Assembly: GCA_947579665.1 (NCBI GenBank)
Contig: OX388346.1
Span: forward strand, 86,306,615-86,370,614
Length of the DNA stretch: 64,000 nt
Direction of reading: 5' to 3'
DNA from: Sympetrum striolatum
Lineage: Eukaryota; Arthropoda; Insecta; Odonata; Libellulidae
Below the pieces are notes generated by a model. It had not been told where the DNA came from and did no database searches. It saw nothing but the letters and a program-made list of their open reading frames with translations. How positions within the stretch are numbered: position 1 is the stretch's first letter; every line of letters begins with the position of its first letter. Shown here piece after piece: positions 1-11,500 of the stretch. The position numbers and the translations under genes were made by a program.

Positions 1-54
1 CTTAAAACCAACACTGCTATTAGTATAAATTATCATAGGAATCAAAATATTTAC

Positions 55-289
55 CAAACAATGCCCTAACGACTCCCAAACACGCCGGATCAGAGGGACG
101 GAATAATAACCTCACAAAGCTATCCCAACTTGTAAGATCAGCCCACTTAAAACCAAAGTAGCGTTCGAAAGAATCAAGTTTATCTTCGGAGTTCTGCCTC
201 GACGAGTTCGTATTTTTCTTGGATTTCCATTTAGCAGTGGATCGTTCATTGCTACCATCTCCAGCTGATGTAGCTTTTTGCCTCTGCAT
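55..289 (-). CDS. GGCX: Vitamin K-dependent gamma-glutamyl carboxylase, first coding exon (partial)
   Basis: Gamma-glutamyl carboxylase is a multi-pass ER membrane enzyme that converts glutamate to gamma-carboxyglutamate in secreted proteins, coupled to oxidation of vitamin K hydroquinone. Only the N-terminal 78 codons are visible. After a polar, basic cytosolic leader (about residues 1-40) comes FGFKWADLTSWDSFV and then LLFRPSDPACLGVVRALFG. As I recall the vertebrate GGCX N-terminus, this segment corresponds closely to its GFEWTDLSSW and RPTDPASLAVFR stretch just before the first membrane segment. The start is the first ATG of the open frame. The exon ends at 55 before a GTAAAT donor (54-51 on the minus strand), in phase 1, which would split the codon after ALF. 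The remaining exons lie left of the window, so catalytic residues cannot be checked. The neighbouring SMYD gene is divergent, with about 2.8 kb between start codons. Confidence 0.85.
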
Positions 290-884
290 TTTAATCCCAC
301 GGAGCGTATCTGTTTAAGAAGAATCGAACTAACAGCAATTCCAAAGCCCGAAGAAAATCTTTAAAATACGTAAGGTTTCAAGACAAGACAACTGAGAAGA
401 CCAGAGAAGACTGATCGTGTTCAAAGTACACTTGTCTCCCTTCGCGTTGCTATAGCAACTGGTACGCATTTATGATGTCGGCAGTGTTGCCATATTCAGC
501 GATTTTTTACAGCTGATCTCTATCCAACTCTTTTAAGTTTTTCTGACATTCAGGGTTTTTTAAGGGAATGATAGCATCATTATTTGCTTGAAAATGTTAA
601 TGGCTGTTAATGCGGTATGGTGCAATTCAGTAACATTCTTAAAGTCATTTAAGTTACTGCGGAAATTCATCTGTCTCCGCTCAACTGGTAAATAGAAAGT
701 GACTGAATATGCATTAGTATGCATATGGCATCCCATTTTTGGATTATCTCCAACCCTGATGGACAATCTAGTTCAGTTATAACTCAGAGATATGATTCGT
801 GAGCTTCTTGTCTAGGCAAGAAATATTGTATCAGTTCGTATGAAGTTCGCATTCAGGAATTGGAAGTTGGAATTTTCGAAAACC

Positions 885-975
885 TTTTTTACTTTCTCCT
901 TTTACGTAGTATAAAGAAAGTATTATATTCTCAAAAAAATTCTACCTCCAGATTTTAACGGAAATCGATGATTTG
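885..975 (-). repeat. Dispersed repeat end, paired with 39331-39418
   Basis: Read on the minus strand, this stretch matches 39331-39418 on the plus strand: both contain a TTTCCGTTRAAATCT-like block followed by a terminal hairpin-like block (ACTTTCT...TACTACGTA...GAGAAAGT). The two copies are inverted relative to each other and about 38 kb apart. The second copy is preceded by a CA microsatellite. The family is unidentified. The shared AGAAAGTA ends suggest the terminus of a DNA transposon or a SINE-like element. Confidence 0.6.
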
Positions 976-1586
976 GGGCCCATATATATAGTTCGATTTC
1001 GGTATTTCCCCGAACATGTCTGTCGCTGTGGCAAAAAAGTTTGTCCGATCATTTCCAAAATTCATATTTAGTATTTTTCTTGGGTAAATTTCAAGAAGAG
1101 TCTAAATCTAGTGGGAAAAAATATAAAACGCAAACTGGACTCTTCTAGAAATTTATAAATTTTATATAAAATTAAATATAAAACGGTATACCGTTGTTGT
1201 TTATCCAGAAATGGAAGTTTTTCATACATATCTCTGTCAGAATGCAATGTAGGTATATACAATTACATACAAAAGCTATAGATAATGTACATTACTACAA
1301 CGTTGTAGTAACAAAAGTACCTACGTACTTTTGTTTGAAACATGGTCTCCGGACGCCATTCTTGTACCTCGGTCACTTTTATCGAGATATGTCAGCAACT
1401 GCGTCAGGTAGTTACTCACTATAATTTTTATCATAAACTGCAATGTTTGAAGTATCATCCCTGAAAATTTCATTGAAATCGGGGTATTTCAAGTGTGAAA
1501 AAAAATAAAACGTAAACACCGTGAAACGGGAAAATTACCACATTTTTCTGTAACACTCATTGTTTTGGAATTATTTATATATTAAT

Positions 1587-1838
1587 CAGGTACGGATCTA
1601 GAAAAAAATTTTGGGGGGGGTCCGATCGAAAAATTTAAAAATAGAAGATATTCCGGCTTTCACAAAACGTGACGCTAAAATTGTGTTAGACAAACTCGAA
1701 TTTTTTCGCTAGTGATTGCTTATTAAATTGTGTTTTATTTGCGTTATTCGAGTTTCATTTTCGAAAAATAGGCACAAGTGATATTTCGGGGGGGGGGGGG
1801 TCCGGACCCCTAGGACCACCCCCCTGAATCCGTCCCTG
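1587..1838. mobile_element. hAT-type MITE with 8-bp target duplication
   Basis: A 252-bp element bounded by imperfect inverted termini (CAGGTACGGATC on the left; the right end reads as CAGGGACGGATTC in reverse complement). It is flanked by the identical 8-bp duplication ATATTAAT at 1579-1586 and 1839-1846. CAG...CTG termini plus an 8-bp duplication are the hallmarks of hAT transposons. Inside are long G runs near both ends and no coding capacity, so this is a non-autonomous copy. Confidence 0.8.
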
Positions 1839-3119
1839 ATATTAATATATATATTTATATATTTTTTCCTTCTGTTTTCAATAAATATACAGAAAGTCAT
1901 GTTGGCCACATTAGAATTTTCCGTTTTTTTCCTCTTGAAATTATAATTTTGCTCGGCATTGTTAAGTTTCAATAGTATTAACGCAATGATGATGGCAAAT
2001 AAACATCGGAAATAATCAAACAGAAGGAAAAAATGTATAAAGATAGACAAGGTCGGACTCGGCAATCAATTATTCAACATACATTTATTTATTCTCTTCG
2101 TCACTGTGATAGAACATTCATTGATAAGTTAATCGAGTTGTTCTAAAAAATATTCTAATTATATATGGACAAAATAAAATACATAGATATTGAAATATTT
2201 CATAGATTTTCAAAACGTTAATCATATGCCGTTCCTTGATCGCTATGAATTTATTCTCTCGTATATCTTCTAACTCATCAAGCAGTTCCGTGCCCAACTA
2301 AAGGAAAATAGTTCTCCAAGTAATGTTCGATTTTGTGTCGAGCCAACCCCATAACTCTGTCACGAAAAGTGAGGCGTTGAATATTAAAAAGCCAGTAACA
2401 TAATGAGGCTGTTATTCCATCATCAAGATGGTCAAAATATATCAAATTGCCGAATCCGTGAGTACGCGATATTTTACATGTGAAACTGCAGATATAATTA
2501 TTAACATATCCTTCGTGCATTCTGAAGTTATATCGAAATCATTTATTTTCAGTCGGATAAAGTGGGAGATAATGTATGTATCATCAGCCTTCCTTAATTT
2601 TTCCATATTCCTATCAAGCTAACGCGATTGCGATTTTACCAGATTTTACCCATTTTACCTGTGTGCTCTTAAAGCGCGTACTTCGAACTGATATAAGAGG
2701 ATATTTTCAAACAATATTTGAAAAATATTGCACTACGTACCATTAAATCCGTGGTTTATTCTTTAAAATTTCAAAATCTTTAAATCTATTTATGAAAAGG
2801 AACAGAAAGCTGCATACAAATGTCTATGAACGATAGTTTATTTAGTTGAAAGATTTGGACTTATCACCCATAGACTTGGAATTAATATTTCAAAAATAAA
2901 AACATTAAACATTCGCCGTCGCACTCTTGTCTTGCCTTCCCAAGAACCTCTCACTAAGCTTAGTTCAGCCAGGAAATCGGGTAGACGAAAATAAACCTCA
3001 GTCATTCCTTGGATTTTGGGTCAGATTTTGCCCGTGATTCCCATCCTCACCTCTTTGTCTGTTTACTAATGTGATATTCGTGAAATATTCCATCACTTAG
3101 CGTAGAATTATTCGCCAGA

Positions 3120-3143
3120 ATGAATCATTACTTACCGGATCTT
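3120..3143 (+). CDS. Possible alternative first coding exon of the SMYD gene
   Basis: ATG at 3120 followed by seven codons (MNHYLPDL) and a strong CTT|GTAAGT donor at 3144. It ends in phase 0 and would join exactly to an acceptor at 3338-3339 (ccgtatcccttaatcag), so translation would continue at KTTDEEG ahead of the MYND finger. This would place the ATG at 3307 inside an intron. I find this slightly more natural than the 3307 start, because the residues after 3307 read like a polypyrimidine tract, but it rests on splice-site appearance only. Confidence 0.45.
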
Positions 3144-3306
3144 GTAAGTTGTAGGTGTTACATAATAATGATTACGTTACATCTAATAATATTAATATAT
3201 TTAAGTATTGATATTTCCGGAAAAGTGCTTCCTCAAAGATCCAATCTTAGCATTTACTTAGAAATTTCAATCAATTGAAATATTCAATTCAAGGTCATGT
3301 AGTTGA

Positions 3307-6300
3307 ATGTATCATGCATTTTCCGTATCCCTTAATCAGAAAACCACAGATGAAGAAGGGTCCTGTGCTGTCTGCTCGAATTTAACGAAGACCGAATGTT
3401 CAGCTTGTGGCGGGGTAAAATACTGTTCAGCTGAACACCAAAACGCTGATTGGGAAAAACACCAAGGCACCTGTTTAACTTACAAAATTTTAAACGATGA
3501 CGTCTTGGGACGGTAAGAAAGTTAATATTTTATTAATCTTTCAACACAACTTATTAATTATTTTCACGCGGAAGTGAATATATTAATATATTCACTCATT
3601 TGTCCACTTCCACTCAAGATGTAAAAATATCAAAATTTTGATATTTTTACATCTTTAGTGTATAAATAAATTGATTGCTCAAGTAAAAGCATAGGACGAA
3701 GATAAATATTTGGCGACTGCACTTAAATTACGAATATTTTGGGCTAGCTCAAGCTCTAGCTAAAACACAATTACACAAATATTAATATCTAGAAGTATTA
3801 TCTTATAGTTTGAAAATATTTCTGAAAAAATAATGTATGAACAATTTCAGTTATGCTGTTGCTGTGAGAGACTTGCATCCAGGAGAAATTATAGTAAGAG
3901 AATGTCCAGTTACTGTAGGTCCAAAGCATTATTCACCGCCAGTCTGCTTAGGATGTCTAACTCCGATTCCCTCAAAAAAGGAACTGAGATTGTGTTCTAA
4001 GTGTGGATGGCCTGCCTGCTGTGAAGAATGTGAACGATCAGGGATTCATGCAGGAAATGAATGTCCAATATTTGCATCTGCTCGCATTCGCTTTCTATGG
4101 AATCCCTCCTGTATTGGTGAAGAGGACAAGGCAGAGGCTAGTTTGATTCCAGATAACCCAATGCTGCAATGCATCACCCCTCTTCGACTTCTACTAGCAA
4201 AAGAAAGAGACAACAGGCGATGGGAAGAAGAGGTAAATTAAAAAATCTGCGGTAATCTTGGTATCAAGAAGGGTCAAAACAACTATTGATCTTACATTTC
4301 CAATATAATCATTAATAATACATCATAAAATAAAATAATATCACAATTTGTTCTAATAAAAATCAGAATTATTTAGAATGATGATTCTATAACAAGAAAA
4401 ATGCAATGCATTTCAAAAGTACAATATAAAATATAGGTCAAACACCATTCCAAATGTGTGATTTCCAATTCCTCTGTTATCTCCGCTGGAAATCACAGTG
4501 AAAGGGCTCAGTAAGAATAAGCCGTGTTCACCTTTAATAATAAAAGATTGTTTCTCCACTCAGGTTGTTCCCATGGAAGCACACATGGAGAAAAGATTTG
4601 GCTCAACTGCTTGGAAATCAGATATGGTTAATGTTTCTGGATTTCTCAGAAAGGCTTGTCGTCTATCTGAGAGATTCAGTGATGAGGATATAATGTGGGC
4701 CTGCGGTATTCTTCAGGTACATTAACTCTTTCATTGCAGCAATTTTCTACTTGGATCAAAAATGTAAATTATAAGTTTTCTTAGTTAGTATGAATCACCT
4801 TGCAGAACAGTAAAATGCTTGAAACCAAGAAATAAAACTGTTTGAAAAAATTTTTACTCTCTTCAAATCTAAAGCAAAATATATCGATGTTTTTTAAATG
4901 GAAAACAGATTTTATCCAATGAAAACAAACCATACATTCGAATGATCATTAGTATTGCACAAATTATATTTTCTCTCATTTAAGATGCACATATATTCAT
5001 AGACATTAACGTTATTTTCTATATTATACAATTAACTCTCTAAATTTTACAATGAATTCCTATAAAATATAGCCAAAATTTATTCATTAAGAATTAAGTT
5101 ATTAGAGTGCAGTTACTCTATAAGGAGTAATTGTACTCTATGGTATTTATAATAATATTAATATGTTAATACTTTAGAGAAATTTAAAATCTGTAGGGTA
5201 AAGTAATTGTGAAAGACAGCTTCAGTACTTACCTAAATAATTAATCAAATAAATTTAGGTGCTATAAATATGCATTGTGAAAGTTAGTAAATATGAGAGA
5301 ATTACAGAAGTAGAGGTAGTTCTCAACTGAAAACCAAGTCATATTCTCAGTGACTTGTAAGTCAATTTGGATGTTAGCTTACTCTATGGTGTTAGTCACT
5401 AAGGTTGGTCAAAAACTAAATTAACTGTTAAACTGTAATATATAATGGGCTATTTCCTATCTATAAAAGAAAAAGATGGATGTTTTAAAAATATTTATTT
5501 AACAAAGAAAGGAAAGTTGTGGAACTATTGGTTCCTGGTTTTATGGCAAAAATTCACATGTAACACAAAATTGAATTGGGAGAGTGTAAGAATGGTCTCC
5601 AAGCAGAACCACTTGTATAATGCTGCATGATATTATGTAATATATATTCATGAGTCTGTTTGTAGTAGAAATATTAAATATTATAATGCACCATTAAATC
5701 ACTTAAGATAGGTAAATTTACTGAAGTATTGCATGAAATTGCTTTCACAGAATTGATTTATAGCATGTTGTAGTATTAATACATCTGCATACATGTATTC
5801 TTATATGTAAACTTAAGTAAAATCTTACTAACTTAAAAGTAAATTTACTCACAAAATAACTTTTTTCTTGATCGAAATGCTAACAGTAAAACAAGTACAG
5901 AATTTGAATCGATTCATCAAAGAATTAAAAATATATATTTCATAATTATTACTTAAAGTATAATTTTCTTCATATATCTTACTGCAGATTCTGAGAAATA
6001 AATATAAAACTTATTTATTGTTTTAAATATTTCCTAATTAATCCCATCATTATTTCAGGTGAATGCTTTTGAAGCAAGATCTGGGCGAGGTGGAAAAGCT
6101 CGCTGTCTCTACCCTCTTCTCGCTGTATTTTCACACAGCTGCACTCCGAACATCACACACACCATAGATTCTCAATTTAACATGGTAGGAAGAGTTTCAG
6201 TTGGAGTTTCCCAAGGGCAATCACTAAACACCTGCTATACCCATACATTATCAACAACTTTGGAACGTAGAGAATATCTACGACAAGGAAAATTCTTTGA

Positions 6301-7609
6301 TTGCCTCTGCAAACGCTGTGTTGATCCAACTGAGCTTGGAACTGAATTCAGCTCTATTCTTTGCAAGAAATGTCCAGAGGGTAAAGTTATACCAAAAGAT
6401 CCTATTGACCCCAAATCTGCTTGGATGTGCACAGATTGTGGGGATGAACAAAGTGTTTTCTCAGTGGAATTACTCTTAGACTCACTTGAAGCTGTACCAG
6501 CTGCATCCAGAATGAAGGTATGCAAGAGTCATGTATTTAAGTGAAATCATTAAGGATGTACAACTCATGAAGTTACTTTTATTTCCAGGAAGGCAAACTT
6601 GGTCTGAATCCCAATAATCCTCTGGAACTAGAGGAGGCCATACAGCGTTGCTCATCTGTGCTTCACCCAAATCATTCCCTTATAACAAATTTGAAAATCT
6701 CTTTGGTCCAAATTTATGGAAACATCATGAAGTTTCCATTGAAAGACTGCCTTCCATTAATACTTGAGCACAGAGTAAAACTATGTCAAAGCATATTGAA
6801 AGTAGCAGATGTTATAGAGCCAGGTTTAAGTCGACTAAGAGGTAAGAGCTTAGATTAAGGAGGTAATGCATGAGGTTAGTATTAATAGCAAAAATTATTA
6901 TAAAAACAATGTCTATGACTTATGGAAACATATATATCACCCACCTCTTTAATAAAAATACAATCTATACATCTATATGAATTATTGTGGATTTTGATCT
7001 TACAGCAAATGTCAATTTAAAAAGCAGAATAATTTATTTTCATTGTAAAATATTACAGGAACAATAATATACGCAATGTGTGAGCCCCTAGAAATGCTGG
7101 AGAAATATAAATTCGGAAACAAGATTCAAAGTCATGCAAATTACTGCAAAAATGTGATGGTTGTGGCAAAATGTTTGGAAGAAGCTGTTTCAATACTTTC
7201 TTTAGAAGCACCCGACACTCCAGAAGCAGAAATGTGCCTAAAAGCCAAGGCTCAATTGTGCAATGTCCAGAAAATCATTAATGAGAGCTTAATGCAATCT
7301 GACATGTCTTCTCAAAACAAGAAACTAACAACATCCTCATTAGAAGTTTTTGATGAGTATAAGCTGAATTTGAATTCAAATAAAGAAGAGTTGATAGATG
7401 CAAAGGATAAAGACCAGAAAATGCTATCAGAATTTGCAAAGGAAATTAAGATAGCTGATTTTGTAACCAGCACCACATCAAGCAATCTTAATGATATAAT
7501 TCAAATCCTCAAGGAAGAAGGTCAGGATGATTCCTTTGGAGATATTCAGATATTTAAAGAAATGATAAAAAGTCTCAAAGTTACCAAGGAGACAAATTTT
7601 GAACCATGA
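3307..7609 (+). CDS. SET and MYND domain protein, SmydA type
   Basis: Putative lysine methyltransferase or transcriptional regulator of the arthropod SmydA (msta-like) group. Exons 3307-3512, 3851-4232, 4564-4716, 6059-6517, 6589-6841 and 7059-7609 join in phase to 2004 bases (667 residues). Residues 20-56 form a complete MYND zinc finger (C20, C23, C31, C34, C40, H44, H52, C56). A split SET domain follows: VRDLHPGEIIVREC opens exon 2; exon 4 carries FSHSCTPN (about 271-278), the usual NHSCxPN with Ser for Asn, then a post-SET CLCKRC with later paired cysteines. The C-terminal third is helical and Lys/Glu-rich. The start is uncertain. The ATG at 3307 opens the frame, but a pyrimidine-rich acceptor at 3338-3339 would fit in frame with a 24-base upstream exon (3120-3143), giving 664 residues. 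An AATAAA lies 161 bases past the stop. It converges with the ARMC2 homologue. Confidence 0.88.
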
Positions 7610-8561
7610 AAGATGACGAGAAAATTTTTGTGAATTATTTCTATTTTTATTTCTAATTGAAGGATAAGTGGGGTGACAATTCTCTGAAAATAGTGACTGT
7701 TTGAAGTTAAAATTCTCCAAAAGTAATTCACTGGAATTAAATTGACAGATTACAATATTCTGCTAGTGTAATAAACTTCCTTTAGAGGTTATTTATCCCA
7801 AAACTCAAGTTTTCTAATAGCATACGCCTGTTGGTTATGACAAAAGGTAAGATATGGCCTCAATGACAGTATGTTCAAGGTTTAAAAAATATTGTTTTAA
7901 ATAACATAATTTAGGGTTGCTTAAAAGATAATTTAAAAATTTAATTACTCTGTAATAAATTAAAATATTGTAAAAATGTTCTCCTAAGAAATCTTTAATT
8001 GGCATTTATGAAAAATTATATACTGTAAGATTTAGGCAAGTTATATCATAATATATTATAAATATTGTATAAATTATCTGTAACAGAAAGCTCATTTTAC
8101 TAACTAAATAACAGTATTTATACACTCCTTCACTTATATCTATCAAAGGATGGATTTTTGCATGCTTGCATACATTGCCACAAAAATAAATTGGCAAAAA
8201 TGCCGCTAGATAGTAAATTGCAAAAGATATCAATAGATACTAGATAAAGATTGACATTAACATCAATGTTAAAATATTAAAACCATAACAAGTTTTACAA
8301 TTATAAAACAGTGCATATTACAGATTCTTCATTTGTATCACATTCCAAGATTTTGCTGTCAAAACTATTGTATTGAGAGCTTAATGAAATTATTTTCTTG
8401 TGTCCAACTTCAGCCATATCTCAGAATATTACCATGTATGGTGATCATGAGGTATAACTAGCTTAACCTGAAAAGAAAAGTTAAATTAGCAAAATGAATC
8501 ATTAAAAATTTTATACCGTTTTATCAGATTTCTCTCAAATTAAGAGGCTCTACCTTTTCAT
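7610..8561. other. Convergent intergenic spacer (3' UTRs of SMYD and ARMC2)
   Basis: About 950 bp between two stop codons that face each other. It probably holds both 3' untranslated regions. A canonical AATAAA lies at 7770-7775 on the plus strand for the SMYD transcript, and a further AATAAA-like site is near 7953. I cannot choose the polyadenylation signal for ARMC2 on the minus strand. No coding or repeat signal is evident. Confidence 0.6.
7770..7775 (+). terminator. Candidate polyadenylation signal of the SMYD gene
   Basis: AATAAA in the context TGTAATAAACTTCC, 161 bases after the SMYD stop codon. The position and orientation suit the last exon. It is assigned by motif alone. Confidence 0.5.
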
Positions 8562-11500
8562 TCAGGTGTCATATTTGAAGGATTCAGACAAATCCATGAA
8601 AGCCTCAATTTTTTCTAAAAGATCAGTTGCAACAGTAGCAAAATCTTCCCACAGCTGATAATTATATGACATTGAAATAGCTGGATCCATGACACTCCCT
8701 TCAGGAATGCCAAAATACCGCTCTTCATCTGAAAGAAAGTTGAGCTGATATAAAATAATATGCATAGTAAATACATATGTTTTAAACCCTCGAGTACTCG
8801 GGTATTGGTCAAATCGACCCATGTGAATTTTAAAATTCCATATCTTTTTATTAGTGCTTTTTTACTTCTTCTTCCTCATGGTAGCTGAGTTTTAGAATGT
8901 TCCGAACCAGTCATGCATTTTTGGCAGGTCGGAAAAGGAAGTTTAATTATTTAAACAAATATTTCTTAGCGGTATTGCCAGGTAGATGAAGGACCTTTAC
9001 GTAAAATATTGAATTTCTGACCTTGTTTCTGCCTTAATTTTTAGAGATATTATATAAATTTCATATAATTAATGATTATTATTAATATATTAAATTTTAC
9101 TTTATTTTCAAACAGTTTACTTTTTATATGCAATATTCCAAATTCATCAGCTATATACTCAGCATCAGGGATATTGAATTTTACAGAGTATTTTTGCTAT
9201 TTAGTTTGCTTGACATTTTAATAACCAGGTTAACCATTAATATGACATCACCACTAATGAATTAAAAATTTATTCACTACATTTTGAGACAATTTTCCCC
9301 TTTGGAAGATGTCCAGTTGATTCCACCCAACACTAGTACTGACGAGACAATTTGGGGTACTCGAGGGTTAAAATTGTATTTCAAAAAAACAATTCACGCA
9401 AGAAATTAATATGTGGTACTTATACTTGATGAATGAGGAAAAATCAAATGTGTTTAAGTTTGACATAGAGGGTACTTTGACTCGGATCTCCTACATGCCA
9501 GGAGGTAGCTCTAACTGATTGAGATACCATCTCTTCTTCATTTCTGGAGATTTTGATGGGATATGGAGCACCCCTCAAAGATAAATATCATTTTACATTC
9601 ATGGGACATCCAAATTCTACCTTATCTTTAATGCATATTATCTAAAGCTGGAAAACCACAGCTGAATAAGTTAGTAATAAAATTCTAACTTATTCAACTG
9701 GGGTTGCACATTTAGTTGGAAGCTACTGCTAGGCAAAAGGAGGAGGCACAAGCCCAGACAGTAGCACACTCTTCCACTTTTGATTCTTCCATGGACATCT
9801 AGCATGTAAGGTACCATCATGAGTGTCCTGTGTGTATGCAGTTAATGCTCTTATAGTCCCAAAATCAAAGGAACCATTATTCTGTTGTAGTCACTCAATA
9901 GCAGTGTTTCCCAACTGGTTGGGACATAGGTCCCACAAGTAAGAATTGTGAGCCTATTGAGTGAGACTATAGATGATTGATTTTGTTTTTTTAAGCATAG
10001 GTTGAACGTTAGTTAATAGTGAAAAAATCCTCTGAGAGTTTCACTGCCATTCATAAGCAAATTAAATGTTCATACATCCTAAATGACAATTAGAAAAACC
10101 TTTCAGACCTTGCTGGGCTAGGCTGTTTCAACAATATGGATTTGTGATCAAAAAGGTTAGGAAATACTGGATTATAACGCCTAGCTGGTATGAATCAGCT
10201 ACAAGTCCAAGTTATGTCAGGCCCTACTTCTTTCAATTCTTAAAAAAAAAATCATCTCAAAACTGATTTATAGCAGCTCTAAGGAGCCAAATATTAATTG
10301 AAAAGCCATATCAAAATGAAAAATAATCAAAGAAAAATATGAAAAAATTAGGATGCAATACATTTTTAATATTTATTGATTTCATAAATAATTTAATTGA
10401 AAATGAAAAACCAAATGTTTTAGGATGTATAAAACTCACAATTTTAATGAATATTTCAGCAATTAACAATTAAAAAAATCAAATATATCACTAAAATAAA
10501 CAAATAACCCACCTAAAAAATCGGCCAAGATTGAAACTAATTTCTCTGTTGTATCTCTTCCGAGATCATTATACAGATCTGTTGATTCTGTACTGTAGTT
10601 CCATATCACTTGACAAATCAAAGATGAAAGACTCCAGTTATCATTGCATGTTTCAAGTATTTCAACCAATCTGAAATAGGGAAAAGTATATTTGCATTAG
10701 TTGCAAAATTTATTAGGTAATTGAACTGGTATTCACAAGCTGTAAAATTATTTTTAAATTAACAGTATCAATATTTTATACAGTACATCACAAGGCTAAT
10801 AGTAATGCAAGATAATTTAAGTATTCAACAACAAAGACTTTGATTAACTGCGTAGCCGGTGAATGGGTCCGGGGTAAATTCATACTCAGGGAATTGGTCT
10901 CCCGACAGATTGGTATGCAGGGAATAGATCCCCCACACTGATGTTGTACTACGGTTATTCAGTTGTATGTTAATCTACACACCCTGATTACTGGTTAATG
11001 TTATAAATAAATGGAATGCAACATTTTTAGTGGTAATTATGATCCTTTTTAAATATAAATACAATAAGCAAAGGCAAAACTATTGTTTAAATTTCATTTT
11101 AAGTATGAGAGAATGAATGAGAGGTTTTCTCCACGATTGTGTTGTTGCGTAAGGATAAACAACACTTTATAATTCAAGGGATGGGTTGAGTTGGGTTGAA
11201 TTGCCGCTAAAAATGTTGCATTCTATTTATTTTTAACATTAACCAACAATCAGGACGTGTAGATTAACATACGACTGAATAACAGTAGTACAACATCAGC
11301 ACGCGGGATCAATTCCCTGCGTACCAATCTGTCAGGAGAACAATTCCCCACGTACGAATTTTCCCCGGACCAATTCACCAGGTCCCAGTTAACTGACCAC
11401 AATGTAACATTGAAAGACTAGATTTTTCAAATAAGAAAAATAATAATCTGAATAAAATTAAGTTCTTAATCTTGGTATACTATTCCATTTAAAAGAAAAA

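Larger units (their letters stand above)
290..3119. other. Intergenic region between GGCX and the SMYD gene, with repeats
   Basis: AT-rich spacer between two divergently transcribed genes, so both promoters should lie here. I see no credible coding exon. It contains a dispersed-repeat fragment at 885-975, a hAT-type MITE at 1587-1838 with poly-G runs, and otherwise unremarkable sequence. I could not pick out a TATA box or other core promoter element with confidence. Confidence 0.6.
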
